From Scedosporium boydii (lineage: Eukaryota > Ascomycota > Sordariomycetes > Microascales > Microascaceae): 12,046 nucleotides of DNA. The notes beneath the pieces are model-generated. The model saw only the letters and a program-made list of their open reading frames with translations. It ran no database searches and was not told the DNA's origin. The DNA lies in assembly GCA_002221725.1 (NCBI GenBank), contig NJFT01000424.1, positions 1 to 12,046 of the forward strand, in the 5' to 3' direction. This document shows, one piece after another, positions 1 to 6,918 of this stretch (the stretch's first letter is position 1; each line of letters starts with the position of its first letter). The position numbers were made by a program, and so were the translations under genes.

Positions 1-380
1 CCTTTTTGGCTTCCTATTCTTGGAAGGTAGAAACATGCAAGGGTTTGGGTCGATTCGAAACACGCTTGGAAACAACCAGTCCATTCAGCACGCCCTTCAC
101 AATTCGTTGACCCTTTTGATCGTCCCTGGTGGATTCATGGACAGTTTTCAAGATCGGCGCCGACTTGAAAACCCGGGCTGTTGCGTGCCCCAACTCTTTT
201 TCTAGCCAGGTTTAATAAAATGGCGATCATCGAGAATGAGAAACGAAATTCAATGGCATAAAGGATCTCTCCGAGAACATGTTCGATTTGATGCCCATCA
301 CCCATGTATGACATTGTACCGCCATGTACAATGTCTGTCTATCTCTCGGGTACCTAGTTGCCGCTTCAACCAGAAGCTAA
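1..380. other. Gene-free left end
   Basis: No supportable gene is seen. The open frames here are short, and their translations have no recognisable domain. The only notable structure is the perfect hairpin at 310-335. An AATAAA-type poly(A)-like word lies near 214, but no coding region upstream supports a real 3-prime end. Confidence 0.5.
310..335. repeat. Perfect 10-bp inverted repeat with 6-base loop
   Basis: GACATTGTAC at 310-319 is followed by the loop CGCCAT and then by its exact reverse complement GTACAATGTC at 326-335. By hand estimate, a perfect 10-bp stem with a loop under about 10 bases should occur about 0.1 times in a window this size. The function is unknown. It could be a binding site for a dimeric protein or a hairpin in a transcript. 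No T-run follows it, so it does not resemble a bacterial terminator. Confidence 0.6.
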
Positions 381-692
381 CTACATCAATATTCCTCCTC
401 TCTTCGGCTCCGGCAAACGGAAACTACGAGAAAAAGGAACATGCACATTGCTTTTTCCCACCCCGGCTTCTGTATGCATGATCGAAGGGCAAATGAACTT
501 GCAACAAACCGCAGCTTCTTTGAAAGTTGCACAAGAAAGCGGGAAAACACCCCCAATCAAGACAGTTAACCCTACATATTCATATTCACGAAGAAGGTCA
601 CAAGGGGAAAGTGGCGGCGTCTGTGTTTTCCTCTTCTCAAGCCACTCGGGATGGAACAGTTGATATTGATGTTGTTTGTCGAGGCCAAACAT
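381..692 (-). CDS. Hypothetical 103-residue ORF (weak)
   Basis: This uninterrupted frame starts with ATG at 692 and stops with TAG at 381-383. I do not recognise the product. The predicted protein has a charged N-terminal third, a short hydrophobic stretch at about residues 39-52, a Cys cluster (CC...C) near residues 63-68 and a basic tail. The base at position -3 of the start is C, a weak eukaryotic context. Plus-strand frames overlap it and are also open, so this may simply be a stop-poor patch. Nothing nearby supports a function. A chance ORF is at least as likely. Confidence 0.12.
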   Translation of the reverse strand: MFGLDKQHQYQLFHPEWLEKRKTQTPPLSPCDLLREYEYVGLTVLIGGVFPLSCATFKEAAVCCKFICPSIMHTEAGVGKSNVHVPFSRSFRLPEPKRGGILM

Positions 693-1165
693 TGGCGGTG
701 GGAGGGTGTGTGACTCGGGAGCCGCGGATAGAGCCAGGTCGATGTAACAAAAAGTACAAACTAATTGCCTCGACTGTGATCTCCCCCAGCCTAACTAAGT
801 CGTTCATGCATGTATGTTAGTGTGCAAAAGGTAAGCCGGCGACGAGCTTTCGTGCTGCCTGCCCGGTCATCATCATCTTTCTTCCATCAACATGGTCTGG
901 CTAGAGCCCCGAGATATTCTATGAATAGATGAAAACAAAGCTAAAAGGAGTCGGTGCAGTTCTATCTATAGTATTCCGGCCTCTCCTTAAATTTGGGGGA
1001 ATGGGACGAAAATGGACAGAGTGCAGCAAGCCACCAAGCCAGACAGGAAAAAGACAACAGAACCAACACATTGTTGCATCCAACAAAGACTTGGGGAATC
1101 AACAATCCAATTACACCGCCCAACACATTACAGCAGCCGCCAGGCCGTTTACTTGATCCTTCTCT

Positions 1166-1199
1166 CCGGTATGCGATACCGGCAGGCTGGGTCTTTTTT
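1166..1199 (+). other. 7-bp hairpin followed by a T7 run
   Basis: CCGGTAT at 1166-1172, loop GCG and ATACCGG at 1176-1182 form a perfect stem. A run of seven T lies about ten bases downstream and opens a long CT-rich tract. In bacteria this would suggest an intrinsic terminator. In a eukaryote the T-run could stop RNA polymerase III. I see no A/B box upstream, so there is no small RNA gene to assign, and coincidence is likely. Confidence 0.25.
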
Positions 1200-1229
1200 T
1201 CCCTCCCCCCGTCCCTCCCTCTCCCACCT
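1192..1229 (+). promoter_or_regulatory. CT-rich tract
   Basis: This 38-base stretch is almost wholly C and T, with single G and A interruptions. CT-rich tracts are common just upstream of transcription starts in filamentous fungi (established knowledge). No coding region follows within a reasonable distance, so promoter function is only a possibility. Confidence 0.15.
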
Positions 1230-1975
1230 CACGGCATAACTTCCGGGGATACGCGAGGGAACACAGAACCAGAAGACGCGTGGAGGGGAAAAACATTCTT
1301 GTGTCTTGATAATGCTTCAATAAGCTGACCACATGTTTCTTTCGATTGTTTGTTGGAATGTCGTTCACCGTGCCGTGCCCCCCCGCGCCGGCCCTCCGCC
1401 GCCGTTTGTTTCCAACGCTCCGTAGGCAATCGAAAATCGACGATGGAACTTTTCCATTTGTTTGCGCCAAAAGGATAATTATAGAAACCCACAAAGAAAA
1501 AACTCGCCTTGCTGTGTAGATGCGCCGCCCGCATTAACCAGTCGCAGGTAATTCGTTCTTTCCGCCGACTACGACGTGGAGTCCGCGACGATCCCTTTTC
1601 CTACGATCCAAATAGTGTAATCCTTCGCGATGGCGTAATCTCCCTGTTCGCTATCAATCTTTAGCTCCGAGGGAGAGAAAAAGAGATCGTCGGGCTAATG
1701 AGGTTAAATTTGGAGCTGTGTCGGAGAGGAAGGTGCAAGATGCAGCTTCAGGTTTCTACGGGGTATCACGATGTACACACACGCACGCTAGATTAAGGCT
1801 AAGGATGGAGCCGAATCCTGGTTGCATTCTCAGGTTTCTAGGCTTTCCCTTGCAAGGGAGGAGGGAACCAGGTTTCGCGTTAAAATCGAAGTCGATCGTG
1901 GAGCCTTCTCCGCCCAATGACCGGGGGATTTGCTCTCTGCACGTGTGGTGGAATTGAAGCCTTGAATCCTTCATC

Positions 1976-1996
1976 ACGACTTATCTACGAAGTCGT
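1976..1996. repeat. 7-bp inverted repeat containing a TACGAAGT copy
   Basis: ACGACTT at 1976-1982 pairs with AAGTCGT at 1990-1996 across a 7-base loop. The TACGAAGT word at 1986-1993 spans the loop and right arm. A 7-bp stem is not rare by chance. It is listed because it coincides with the window's dominant repeated word. Confidence 0.35.
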
Positions 1997-2238
1997 ATCC
2001 ACCACGCTACTGATGTACACTCCTGCAGTGGAGTATGCGACTCGACTCCAGCACGGTCTATAGTCTACGCCTTGCCTATTTCCCATCTTCAATGATACCT
2101 CACTAGTGCAAGCCTCGTGCTGTTTCGTCCATCAGGATCAAACACTGGCGGATGATACAAACACATGCCCAATCGAGTTAATGTCGCCGTTGTGGGGAAA
2201 CACGACTTTTACGCCACGAGGGCACAAAGGATGCCAGA

Positions 2239-2275
2239 GGCACAGAGAGAGGCAGAGAGAAAGAGATGGAGACAA
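2239..2275 (+). repeat. GA-rich tract with imperfect direct repeats
   Basis: Purine-rich DNA in which GGCACAGAGAGA is followed directly by GGCAGAGAGA and further GAGA units. It is a simple-sequence tract that expands and contracts easily. No function is implied. Confidence 0.5.
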
Positions 2276-2410
2276 TGAGGCATTTGATATTACACTCCAT
2301 CCACCACAACCCAGCTTTACCTATTCGCGCTCGCCTTGCCGGAAGTTTGACAACACCGTTACGGTGCGTGTTAAATAGTGTCGAGTTGAGCAGACCAAAC
2401 CGAAATTATA

Positions 2411-2743
2411 CTAAATTCGGGTTATCACCGACGGGGGCAACAAGTGTCTAGTGTAGTTTAGCCCACAAAACGCCAGCAGAGCGACGATTAAATTGGCCCC
2501 AAGGAAAAAGCAGTAACATCTCCGAGCCTCTCTTTCCCACCCCCGCGATCCCCAATGCAAGCCAAGGCGAGCCCAAACCCAGCACAGGAGGACGAAATCT
2601 AGTGTATCTCTCAAAGGACCTAAACCAAGATCAGCAAGATCGTGGTCGAGGTGCTTCCAGGGCTGCAGTGTCGTGTTGGATCTAGATGCTGCGGCAACCC
2701 GCCGTAGCACTTCGTTTCGCTTTTCTGATAGATTAGGGTGCAT
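2411..2743 (-). CDS. Hypothetical 110-residue ORF
   Basis: This single-exon frame runs from ATG at 2743 to TAG at 2411-2413. The product is not recognised. The N-terminal 20 residues look like an amphipathic charged helix. Hydrophobic segments fall at about residues 49-60 and 78-95, the second long enough for a membrane span, and a CYC pair sits just before it. The start context is poor (C at -3). The plus strand over the same DNA is also stop-free from 2517 to 2866 and ends at an intron-like donor, so at most one reading is likely to be real. A chance ORF remains the main alternative. Confidence 0.18.
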   Translation of the reverse strand: MHPNLSEKRNEVLRRVAAASRSNTTLQPWKHLDHDLADLGLGPLRDTLDFVLLCWVWARLGLHWGSRGWEREARRCYCFFLGANLIVALLAFCGLNYTRHLLPPSVITRI

Positions 2744-2866
2744 CAGGATTCATGATCCATCGTACGATTTTCCTGTTCCCTTCTTGCCGCTGATGCAGTT
2801 GGGTTCTTGGTATATCAGGGTGGTTCATGTTGGTCGGAGCTTGTTGGGCTTAACTGCTGCAGGCAG

Positions 2867-2935
2867 GTAAACGAATTATTGCTGCATGTTCCTTGCTCGT
2901 CGCTGTTCTCTGCACTAATTACGAAGTTCTGGCAG
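2867..2935 (+). other. Intron-like element, 69 bases
   Basis: The plus strand has a GTAAAC donor at 2867, a GCACTAAT branch-like sequence around 2912-2919 and a GGCAG acceptor ending at 2935. The spacing suits a fungal spliceosomal intron. The upstream frame is stop-free from 2517 to 2866, and its first stop is the TAA inside the donor itself. Splicing would remove that stop but adds only about six residues before the next one. No in-frame ATG is present except late in the frame (near 2793), so an upstream exon would be needed. It could be a remnant, part of a noncoding transcript, or coincidence. A TACGAAGT copy (2920-2927) lies inside it. Confidence 0.2.
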
Positions 2936-3048
2936 GGAAGGTCCTGCTACTTGTTAATATCTCGAGAGCGGACCTAGCTGCACTCTAATTATCATACATA
3001 TTTTACTAGAGACGGAAACAGATAGTGCAGAAAGCCCAACAGCATCAA

Positions 3049-3444
3049 TCAAATGATACTCAGCTTCCAGTGTCCAGTGTCCAGCATCCAGCATCTTGGC
3101 AAGTCCGTCGCAATTGCATCTTCCATTTCCCCACGTTTCCCTTCATCCGCTGCGAAATCCTTCCGAAGAGTGTCGCCCTCCGCCCATCGCTCCGAAAATC
3201 CAACGCCACGCGCAATACTTCCCCCTTTCGAAGGGCGAGTATCGTAATTTGCACTCGAAAAAAGTGATGTAACGCCGATGATATCATTCAAGTTCTTTTT
3301 CTCTTTGGATATCCGGGGCGAACGGAACTTGCTGTAACTGAAAATATGTCCCAACTCGATCAAGCTCCCTGCCGTCGCATCAGAGTCGCCTCGCAAGGCA
3401 ATCATGCCTTCCCTGTCCCTGTTCATGCTTCGTCTCCATTTCAT
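3049..3444 (-). CDS. Hypothetical 131-residue ORF (among the best single-exon candidates)
   Basis: The start chosen is ATG at 3444. The frame is open a little further upstream but only to a GTG codon. It stops at TGA 3049-3051. The product is not recognised. Its composition is more protein-like than most frames here, with balanced Asp/Glu and Lys/Arg, only one Cys and a spread of Gly. By hand count 73 of 131 codons end in G or C, modestly above the surroundings. The -3 base of the start is G, an acceptable context. It has no signal peptide or membrane span. Its C-terminal residues (about 118-126) are encoded by the 7-bp tandem repeat at 3066-3093, which is odd for a conserved protein. Opposing plus-strand frames are also partly open. 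It may be a lineage-specific gene or chance. Confidence 0.27.
   Translation of the reverse strand: MKWRRSMNRDREGMIALRGDSDATAGSLIELGHIFSYSKFRSPRISKEKKNLNDIIGVTSLFSSANYDTRPSKGGSIARGVGFSERWAEGDTLRKDFAADEGKRGEMEDAIATDLPRCWMLDTGHWKLSII
3066..3093 (+). repeat. Four-copy 7-bp tandem repeat
   Basis: Two copies of TCCAGTG are followed without a gap by two copies of TCCAGCA. It is a degenerate minisatellite in an A-A-B-B arrangement, most simply explained by slippage plus a two-base difference between unit types. Confidence 0.8.
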
Positions 3445-3694
3445 AGCCAATGATTTGGAGTCAAAATGCACGCTTCACATCCCCCTTGCCACCATATCTA
3501 TCGTGCTTCGTAAAAGAAGGAGGAAAAAAGAGAAGCGCACACAATGCTGTGTAAATCGGGGATCCTGTCCCATCGATTTGCCGTCACATCGTCAAGAATC
3601 CCCCTCAAGGTCAAGGTTGCGAATGGTTGCAACCCTGAGGCAACATCAAGCTCTTCTATTTAACTCCATTTGACCACAGTAGGATTTTACCACA

Positions 3695-3725
3695 TACGAA
3701 GTACGAGACCTCGACTACGAAGTAC
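3695..3725 (+). promoter_or_regulatory. Tandem TACGAAGTAC elements 21 bp apart
   Basis: TACGAAGTAC occurs exactly at 3695-3704 and again at 3716-3725. The 21-bp period is two helical turns, so both copies face the same side of the helix. The spacer contains the inverted pair CGAG/CTCG (3704-3713). These are two of ten TACGAAGT copies in the window. The arrangement is what a cooperative DNA-binding protein site would look like, but no binder is known to me and function is inferred. Confidence 0.4.
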
Positions 3726-3734
3726 AAATGCCAC

Positions 3735-3742
3735 TGACGTCT
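3735..3742 (+). promoter_or_regulatory. CRE/ATF-like site TGACGTCT
   Basis: TGACGTCT matches seven of eight bases of the CRE palindrome TGACGTCA, which fungal bZIP factors of the Atf1/CREB class recognise (established knowledge). The same octamer recurs on the other strand at 3907-3914. It is a short motif and could be chance. Confidence 0.2.
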
Positions 3743-3906
3743 GAAAAGAGAAATAAAATCCAAAAAAGTCTCCTAGCGGTACCCATTGCAGAACCGGACT
3801 TCCAAACTTGGGCGCCACGTCGTCCGCTCAGTTGGGTTCGACCTACCCCGAGTCAATTGACCAATCACAGATATCAATGGTCGCATCAATTTAATCCTGA
3901 TTAGGA

Positions 3907-3914
3907 AGACGTCA
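3907..3914 (-). promoter_or_regulatory. CRE/ATF-like site, second copy
   Basis: AGACGTCA here is the reverse complement of the octamer at 3735-3742. It directly abuts, and shares one base with, the ATG of the 229-codon frame starting at 3914. That position would be unusual for an activator site of that ORF and argues that the ORF and the site are not both functional. Confidence 0.2.
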
Positions 3915-4603
3915 TGGATTGTTGGTGGAGGTACAAAATCCAGACGGTGGGGAAATTCAGTCAAGTCACACACGTTGCAGTCTCTCCAATCGTCTTTTCT
4001 CCCTTTTTTGGCTGCTCCTGCTCGGAGACAGAAATACGTCCCGTGAAAGCCACATGGCAAGAAATGTGCTGCCGTTTGTCTGTTTGTGTGCGACCCTCCA
4101 AAACGGCTCCCGTTGCGGATCTGATTGGATGCACATTTCAGCATCCAGATGATCAAGAGCCAGAGCCAGAGCCCAGGCATCGATTCTATGCTTCCACCCT
4201 CCATCACACACTTGACAGCCGGCCGCTCACGTTTTTATCGTTTGTTCTACCCCCTTTTTTCTGCTGGGCCCGTTTCACGACAGCGAGAAAACGACATATG
4301 CCGCCGGCAGAGGGAGGCCAAATAAAAAGGAGCAAACAAGGAGTGTCCAAAGGGTCCAGACGCCCTATATCACGGTTCATATTGAACGCGGCCTTGCGCC
4401 CCCTCACATCGATCAATAATATTAATCACACTCTTGTCGTTATAGGGTCCGAGTTTGACAGGTGCCTGGGGTTTGCCCTTAATGCGGCTGTTATAGAGGC
4501 GTACAATACTACGATTGCGACTATATTACTTTCCCAATTACCTCTTGTGGTCCTTGTCCTCACTCCTATTCGTTTCCTCCTGATGTTTAAAAATGCAACT
4601 TGA
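3914..4603 (+). CDS. Hypothetical 229-residue ORF
   Basis: One of the three longest frames in the window, ATG at 3914 to a TGA ending at 4603. The product is not recognised. The N-terminal 130 residues are rich in Cys, Phe, Pro and Arg. An Glu-Pro run near residues 81-87 comes from three AGAGCC hexamers, and a basic segment follows at about 124-150. The last 30 residues contain a long hydrophobic stretch (about 198-224) that could be a membrane anchor. Over 3966-4152 four of the six frames are open at once, which suggests a stop-poor base pattern rather than selection on this frame. A chance ORF is the leading alternative. Confidence 0.13.
   Translation: MDCWWRYKIQTVGKFSQVTHVAVSPIVFSPFFGCSCSETEIRPVKATWQEMCCRLSVCVRPSKTAPVADLIGCTFQHPDDQEPEPEPRHRFYASTLHHTLDSRPLTFLSFVLPPFFCWARFTTARKRHMPPAEGGQIKRSKQGVSKGSRRPISRFILNAALRPLTSINNINHTLVVIGSEFDRCLGFALNAAVIEAYNTTIATILLSQLPLVVLVLTPIRFLLMFKNAT
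4156..4173 (+). repeat. Three-copy AGAGCC hexamer repeat
   Basis: Three perfect tandem AGAGCC units. In the plus frame of the 229-codon ORF they read as alternating Glu-Pro. Confidence 0.7.
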
Positions 4604-4780
4604 AGGCTGTGCCTGCCCTGCCTTGTGGTATTGATGGGATTCTGGGTGTGGATCAAGCGAGACCGGGGAAGACATTCCCAGATTCCAGTATTACTATTTT
4701 CCCCTTTAATTGAACAATAAAGTGTCTGCGTCCCGTTTCCCTCTTGACAAGGTTCCAGCCTTTCCGAAGGACGAAGTTAG

Positions 4781-5465
4781 AGTCGTAAACCTTCTGAGTG
4801 CCATTCACACAATGATCGCCAAATACGACCCGAAGGACAATACCCTTTTCAACCCCCGTGCCGCTTGGAATATAGCTCCCCACTCTTCTTTTCATTTATC
4901 GGCTCTGACATCGGATCTTTGCTGCACTTCGGAAGATGCCATGTTTTTTACTCTCTGGTGGACTTGCTAAATCCCGAAATATGGTGTTGGAGCAGGAACC
5001 ACTTTTCTTCTGCAGCCGTCTTGTTTTACCACCACAATACGAAGGCCCCAAAAGGCCCCCCAATCTACGATCCTACAGTAAGATGCCTCCCTTCGACCTC
5101 GTGCAACACTAAAGTTTCACACTTAGTCTCGTCCACTTTTCTTTTTTTTTCCACAGACGCCGCTGCAGCGTCATCGTCCGGTTTTCACTTCACACTTTAC
5201 TGCATATGTACAAGTAAACGACCCCGGCATTGTGACTTGTGATAGTGCAGAATCAAGATTGATACTACGCAATCGAGCCTCCCCTCCCCTTGAATCCACC
5301 GCAAAGACCACTGTAACAAGCGCCAGCAGCAGGTCTGCTTCTCCTATCCACGACATCTTACGGGGATGCCACGCGAGGAGAAGGGAGGCCCCTTGTTCCT
5401 CGCTCACCGGCAAGGTGCCATTTTCAACGGGCCTTGGCTTTTACGACTCTGTGACTCTATTCTAA
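4781..5465 (+). CDS. Possible spliced gene fragment with a 79-base intron
   Basis: A stop-free frame runs 4781-5077 (99 codons). It meets a GTAAGA donor at 5078, and a T-rich tract plus CACAG acceptor ends at 5156. Removing these 79 bases joins it in phase 0 to a second stop-free stretch from 5157 to the TAA at 5463-5465 (102 codons), about 201 codons in all. No in-frame ATG occurs in 4781-5077, so a further upstream exon would be required, and I found no good one. The branch site is weak (ACTAAAG near 5107-5113). The first part is aromatic-, His- and Ser-rich and the second Ser/Thr-rich. No domain is recognised. The minus strand has a competing 80-residue frame at 4653-4895. It could be a degraded gene, a spliced noncoding RNA or coincidence. 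Confidence 0.15.
5171..5356 (-). CDS. Small ORF with a signal-peptide-like N-terminus
   Basis: ATG at 5356 to TGA at 5171-5173 gives 61 residues. The start context is good (A at -3). Residues 9-20 form a hydrophobic core (LLLALVTVVFAV) with a possible cleavage site after VFA at residue 19. The remaining 42 residues are polar and carry two Cys (FTC...KCEV). The acidic residues Glu6 and Asp8 before the core are atypical for a secretion signal. If real it would be a tiny secreted protein. It is antisense to the second part of the spliced candidate at 4781-5465, and ORFs of this size are expected by chance. No homologue is recognised. Confidence 0.12.
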   Translation of the reverse strand: MSWIGEADLLLALVTVVFAVDSRGGEARLRSINLDSALSQVTMPGSFTCTYAVKCEVKTGR

Positions 5466-6145
5466 CCGTAACAAATTCGGACTTCGTAAAAGAGCACCCC
5501 ATCTTACAAAGCCATCAAGTCAGCAAAAAATCGAACCTAACTTGTGAGGCTTCAAAATCCCCCCTTCAACCCATGTTAAGTCAAGGACGGACTACTTGGG
5601 AGTAAGATTTCGCCGTTCCTGCACCGCCTTGGCATTCCAGGATTTCCCTCTGATCCCGTACAAACCTGGAATTAAGACGCCAGGAATCCATCATAAGGGA
5701 AGGGATTGACTTCGTAAGCCTGTAAACTAATACCAGACGAAAAAGCACGGATTGAATTGGGGGGGAGAGAAATGCCACGCTAAGGGGCCAAAAAATGATC
5801 GCCAGGAACAGACTATGCCCCAGACGAGTTTCCCTCTGGCGCTACCCGGTTTCACACTCGGAAAGGAAAACGAGGCGTTCTGATAGGCTCCGGGGGCATG
5901 CCTGTTTGCTCCATCTGACTGGGTTTGCTCTCGACTTTGTGTGCTCGATGATCAAAGATCCCTTCCCCCCACCCTGCCAAACTATCTTGAGTTTCTGTTA
6001 ATTGTGGTCTGTGATAATAGTACCGCGAATTAATCAACTCAGGTAAGAAACGGGGTCCTTTGATCTGTTCTCACGCCTTCCTGACTTGTGCTCAAGAAAA
6101 AGTGAAGACCATCGTCAACCTCCCCCCACCCCGGCTTCTTCTTTT
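5466..6145. other. Gene-free region
   Basis: There are only short frames with no protein-like features. It contains two TACGAAGT copies in minus orientation (5481-5488 and 5709-5716). A GTAAGA donor-like site lies at 6043, with CTGAC at 6081-6085, but the nearest acceptors (6186-6197) are about 100 bases beyond that branch site, so I do not call an intron. Confidence 0.5.
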
Positions 6146-6205
6146 CTTATCGATTGCGATGCGACGTGATAAGAGCATTGAAGCCTAGTCTGACCAGGGC
6201 TTATC
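6146..6205. promoter_or_regulatory. Cluster of three GATA-factor sites
   Basis: CTTATC at 6146-6151 and GATAAG at 6168-6173 form an inverted pair, and another CTTATC lies at 6200-6205. Three full GATAAG hexamers in 60 bp is more than expected. Fungal GATA factors (the AreA/Nit2 nitrogen regulators and the White Collar class) prefer closely spaced GATA sites (established knowledge). Nearby is the candidate gene at 6919-7367, about 700 bases downstream. Any regulatory link is inference. Confidence 0.3.
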
Positions 6206-6918
6206 GGCGAAACTTGCATCCCGTTTTTCTGCGTGTGACTTGTTGCGTGTGTCAAGGGCCACAAAACCACCTGCACTAACCAACAATTGCTCTTCTCGTC
6301 CGGTGCATGCGTCAGTCCGCCGTAAGTAAGTGTATTATAATCCCAGCCCTGGGAAGGGACTGCTCCGCATCCCACTACGAATATAGTGTCATCGTCTGGT
6401 TTTAAGGTGCTGTTCCGGTGACTGTGAAACAAGGCCCACCCCAGCAATCATGAGAATCGCATTTTGCTAGCACCACGCCCATTCCGTCATTTCTGTGACG
6501 ACTGACGAGGAAACCCCCCCTTTCCCCCCATCAAGAAAAACTTCGTGATAATTATTAGCGAAGCCAAGCTTGTCAGGCTTCACGTCTGTGGAAACAAAAG
6601 AGGGACGAACACTTCCAAATCCAGCAATCATGTCCTCCGTGGATGGACCACACCGCCGGAGGATATGCCCAAGGAAGGACGACAGGCCTCGAGGTTGAGG
6701 GCGTGGCTTGTCGCAAGTTGGGCAAGCAAAACTGCCATACTCTAAACAACATGAGATGTTGGGCGAAAAACAGCAGAAAGGGCTGATTTCGAATTCGGAA
6801 AAACATAGTCCGAGGAGACGACCGTAAAACCCATGTCCTTCTGTGGTGTAAGGGTTCCTGTTCACGCAAGGCACAAACCTGAAATGAGCAAACCCCATGT
6901 TCAGCCAAGAGTTTAGTC
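6206..6918. other. No supported gene
   Basis: Two minus-strand frames are open through much of this stretch (6467-6898 and 6573-7280). Their Cys-, Phe-, Arg- and Trp-heavy translations look like noise. On the plus strand ACTAAC (6275-6280) precedes a CAG at 6313-6315, and GTAAGT starts only six bases later at 6322. These are acceptor-like and donor-like signals back to back without a supporting exon. Confidence 0.4.

Larger units (their letters stand above)
693..2410. other. Gene-free region
   Basis: There is no convincing ORF in 1.7 kb. The open frames either lack an in-frame ATG near the beginning (for example the minus frame over 1111-1494, which begins at TTG) or have simple-sequence-driven translations. 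It contains a hairpin followed by T7 (1166-1199), a CT-rich tract (1192-1229), a C-rich patch around 1378-1405, a hairpin overlapping a TACGAAGT copy (1976-1996) and a GA-rich tract (2239-2275). GTAAGC at 831 looks like a splice donor, but no branch site precedes a usable acceptor. Confidence 0.5.

Noticed and set aside
831..902. Possible intron with GTAAGC donor and CTAG acceptor
   Set aside because: There is no branch-site match before the acceptor, and the upstream open frame ends at 820.
1166..1199. Hairpin plus T-run as a bacterial terminator
   Set aside because: The hairpin-to-T spacing is too long and nothing else suggests bacterial DNA.
1111..1494. 127-codon minus frame
   Set aside because: It begins at a TTG. 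The first in-frame ATG is past the middle, and the sequence runs through CT- and C-rich simple DNA.
3830..3850. GGTTCGA word resembling a tRNA B box
   Set aside because: It lacks the flanking bases and T-stem pairing of a tRNA, and no A box lies upstream. Other TTCGA words (about 50, 8640, 11927) failed the same test.
4653..4895. 80-residue minus-strand ORF with a beta-strand-like composition
   Set aside because: The start context is weak (T at -3), it is short, it is antisense to the longer stop-free plus frame, and no family is recognised.
6043..6197. Possible intron with GTAAGA donor
   Set aside because: The only good branch-like CTGAC (6081-6085) is about 100 bases from a usable acceptor, and the upstream frame is already closed.
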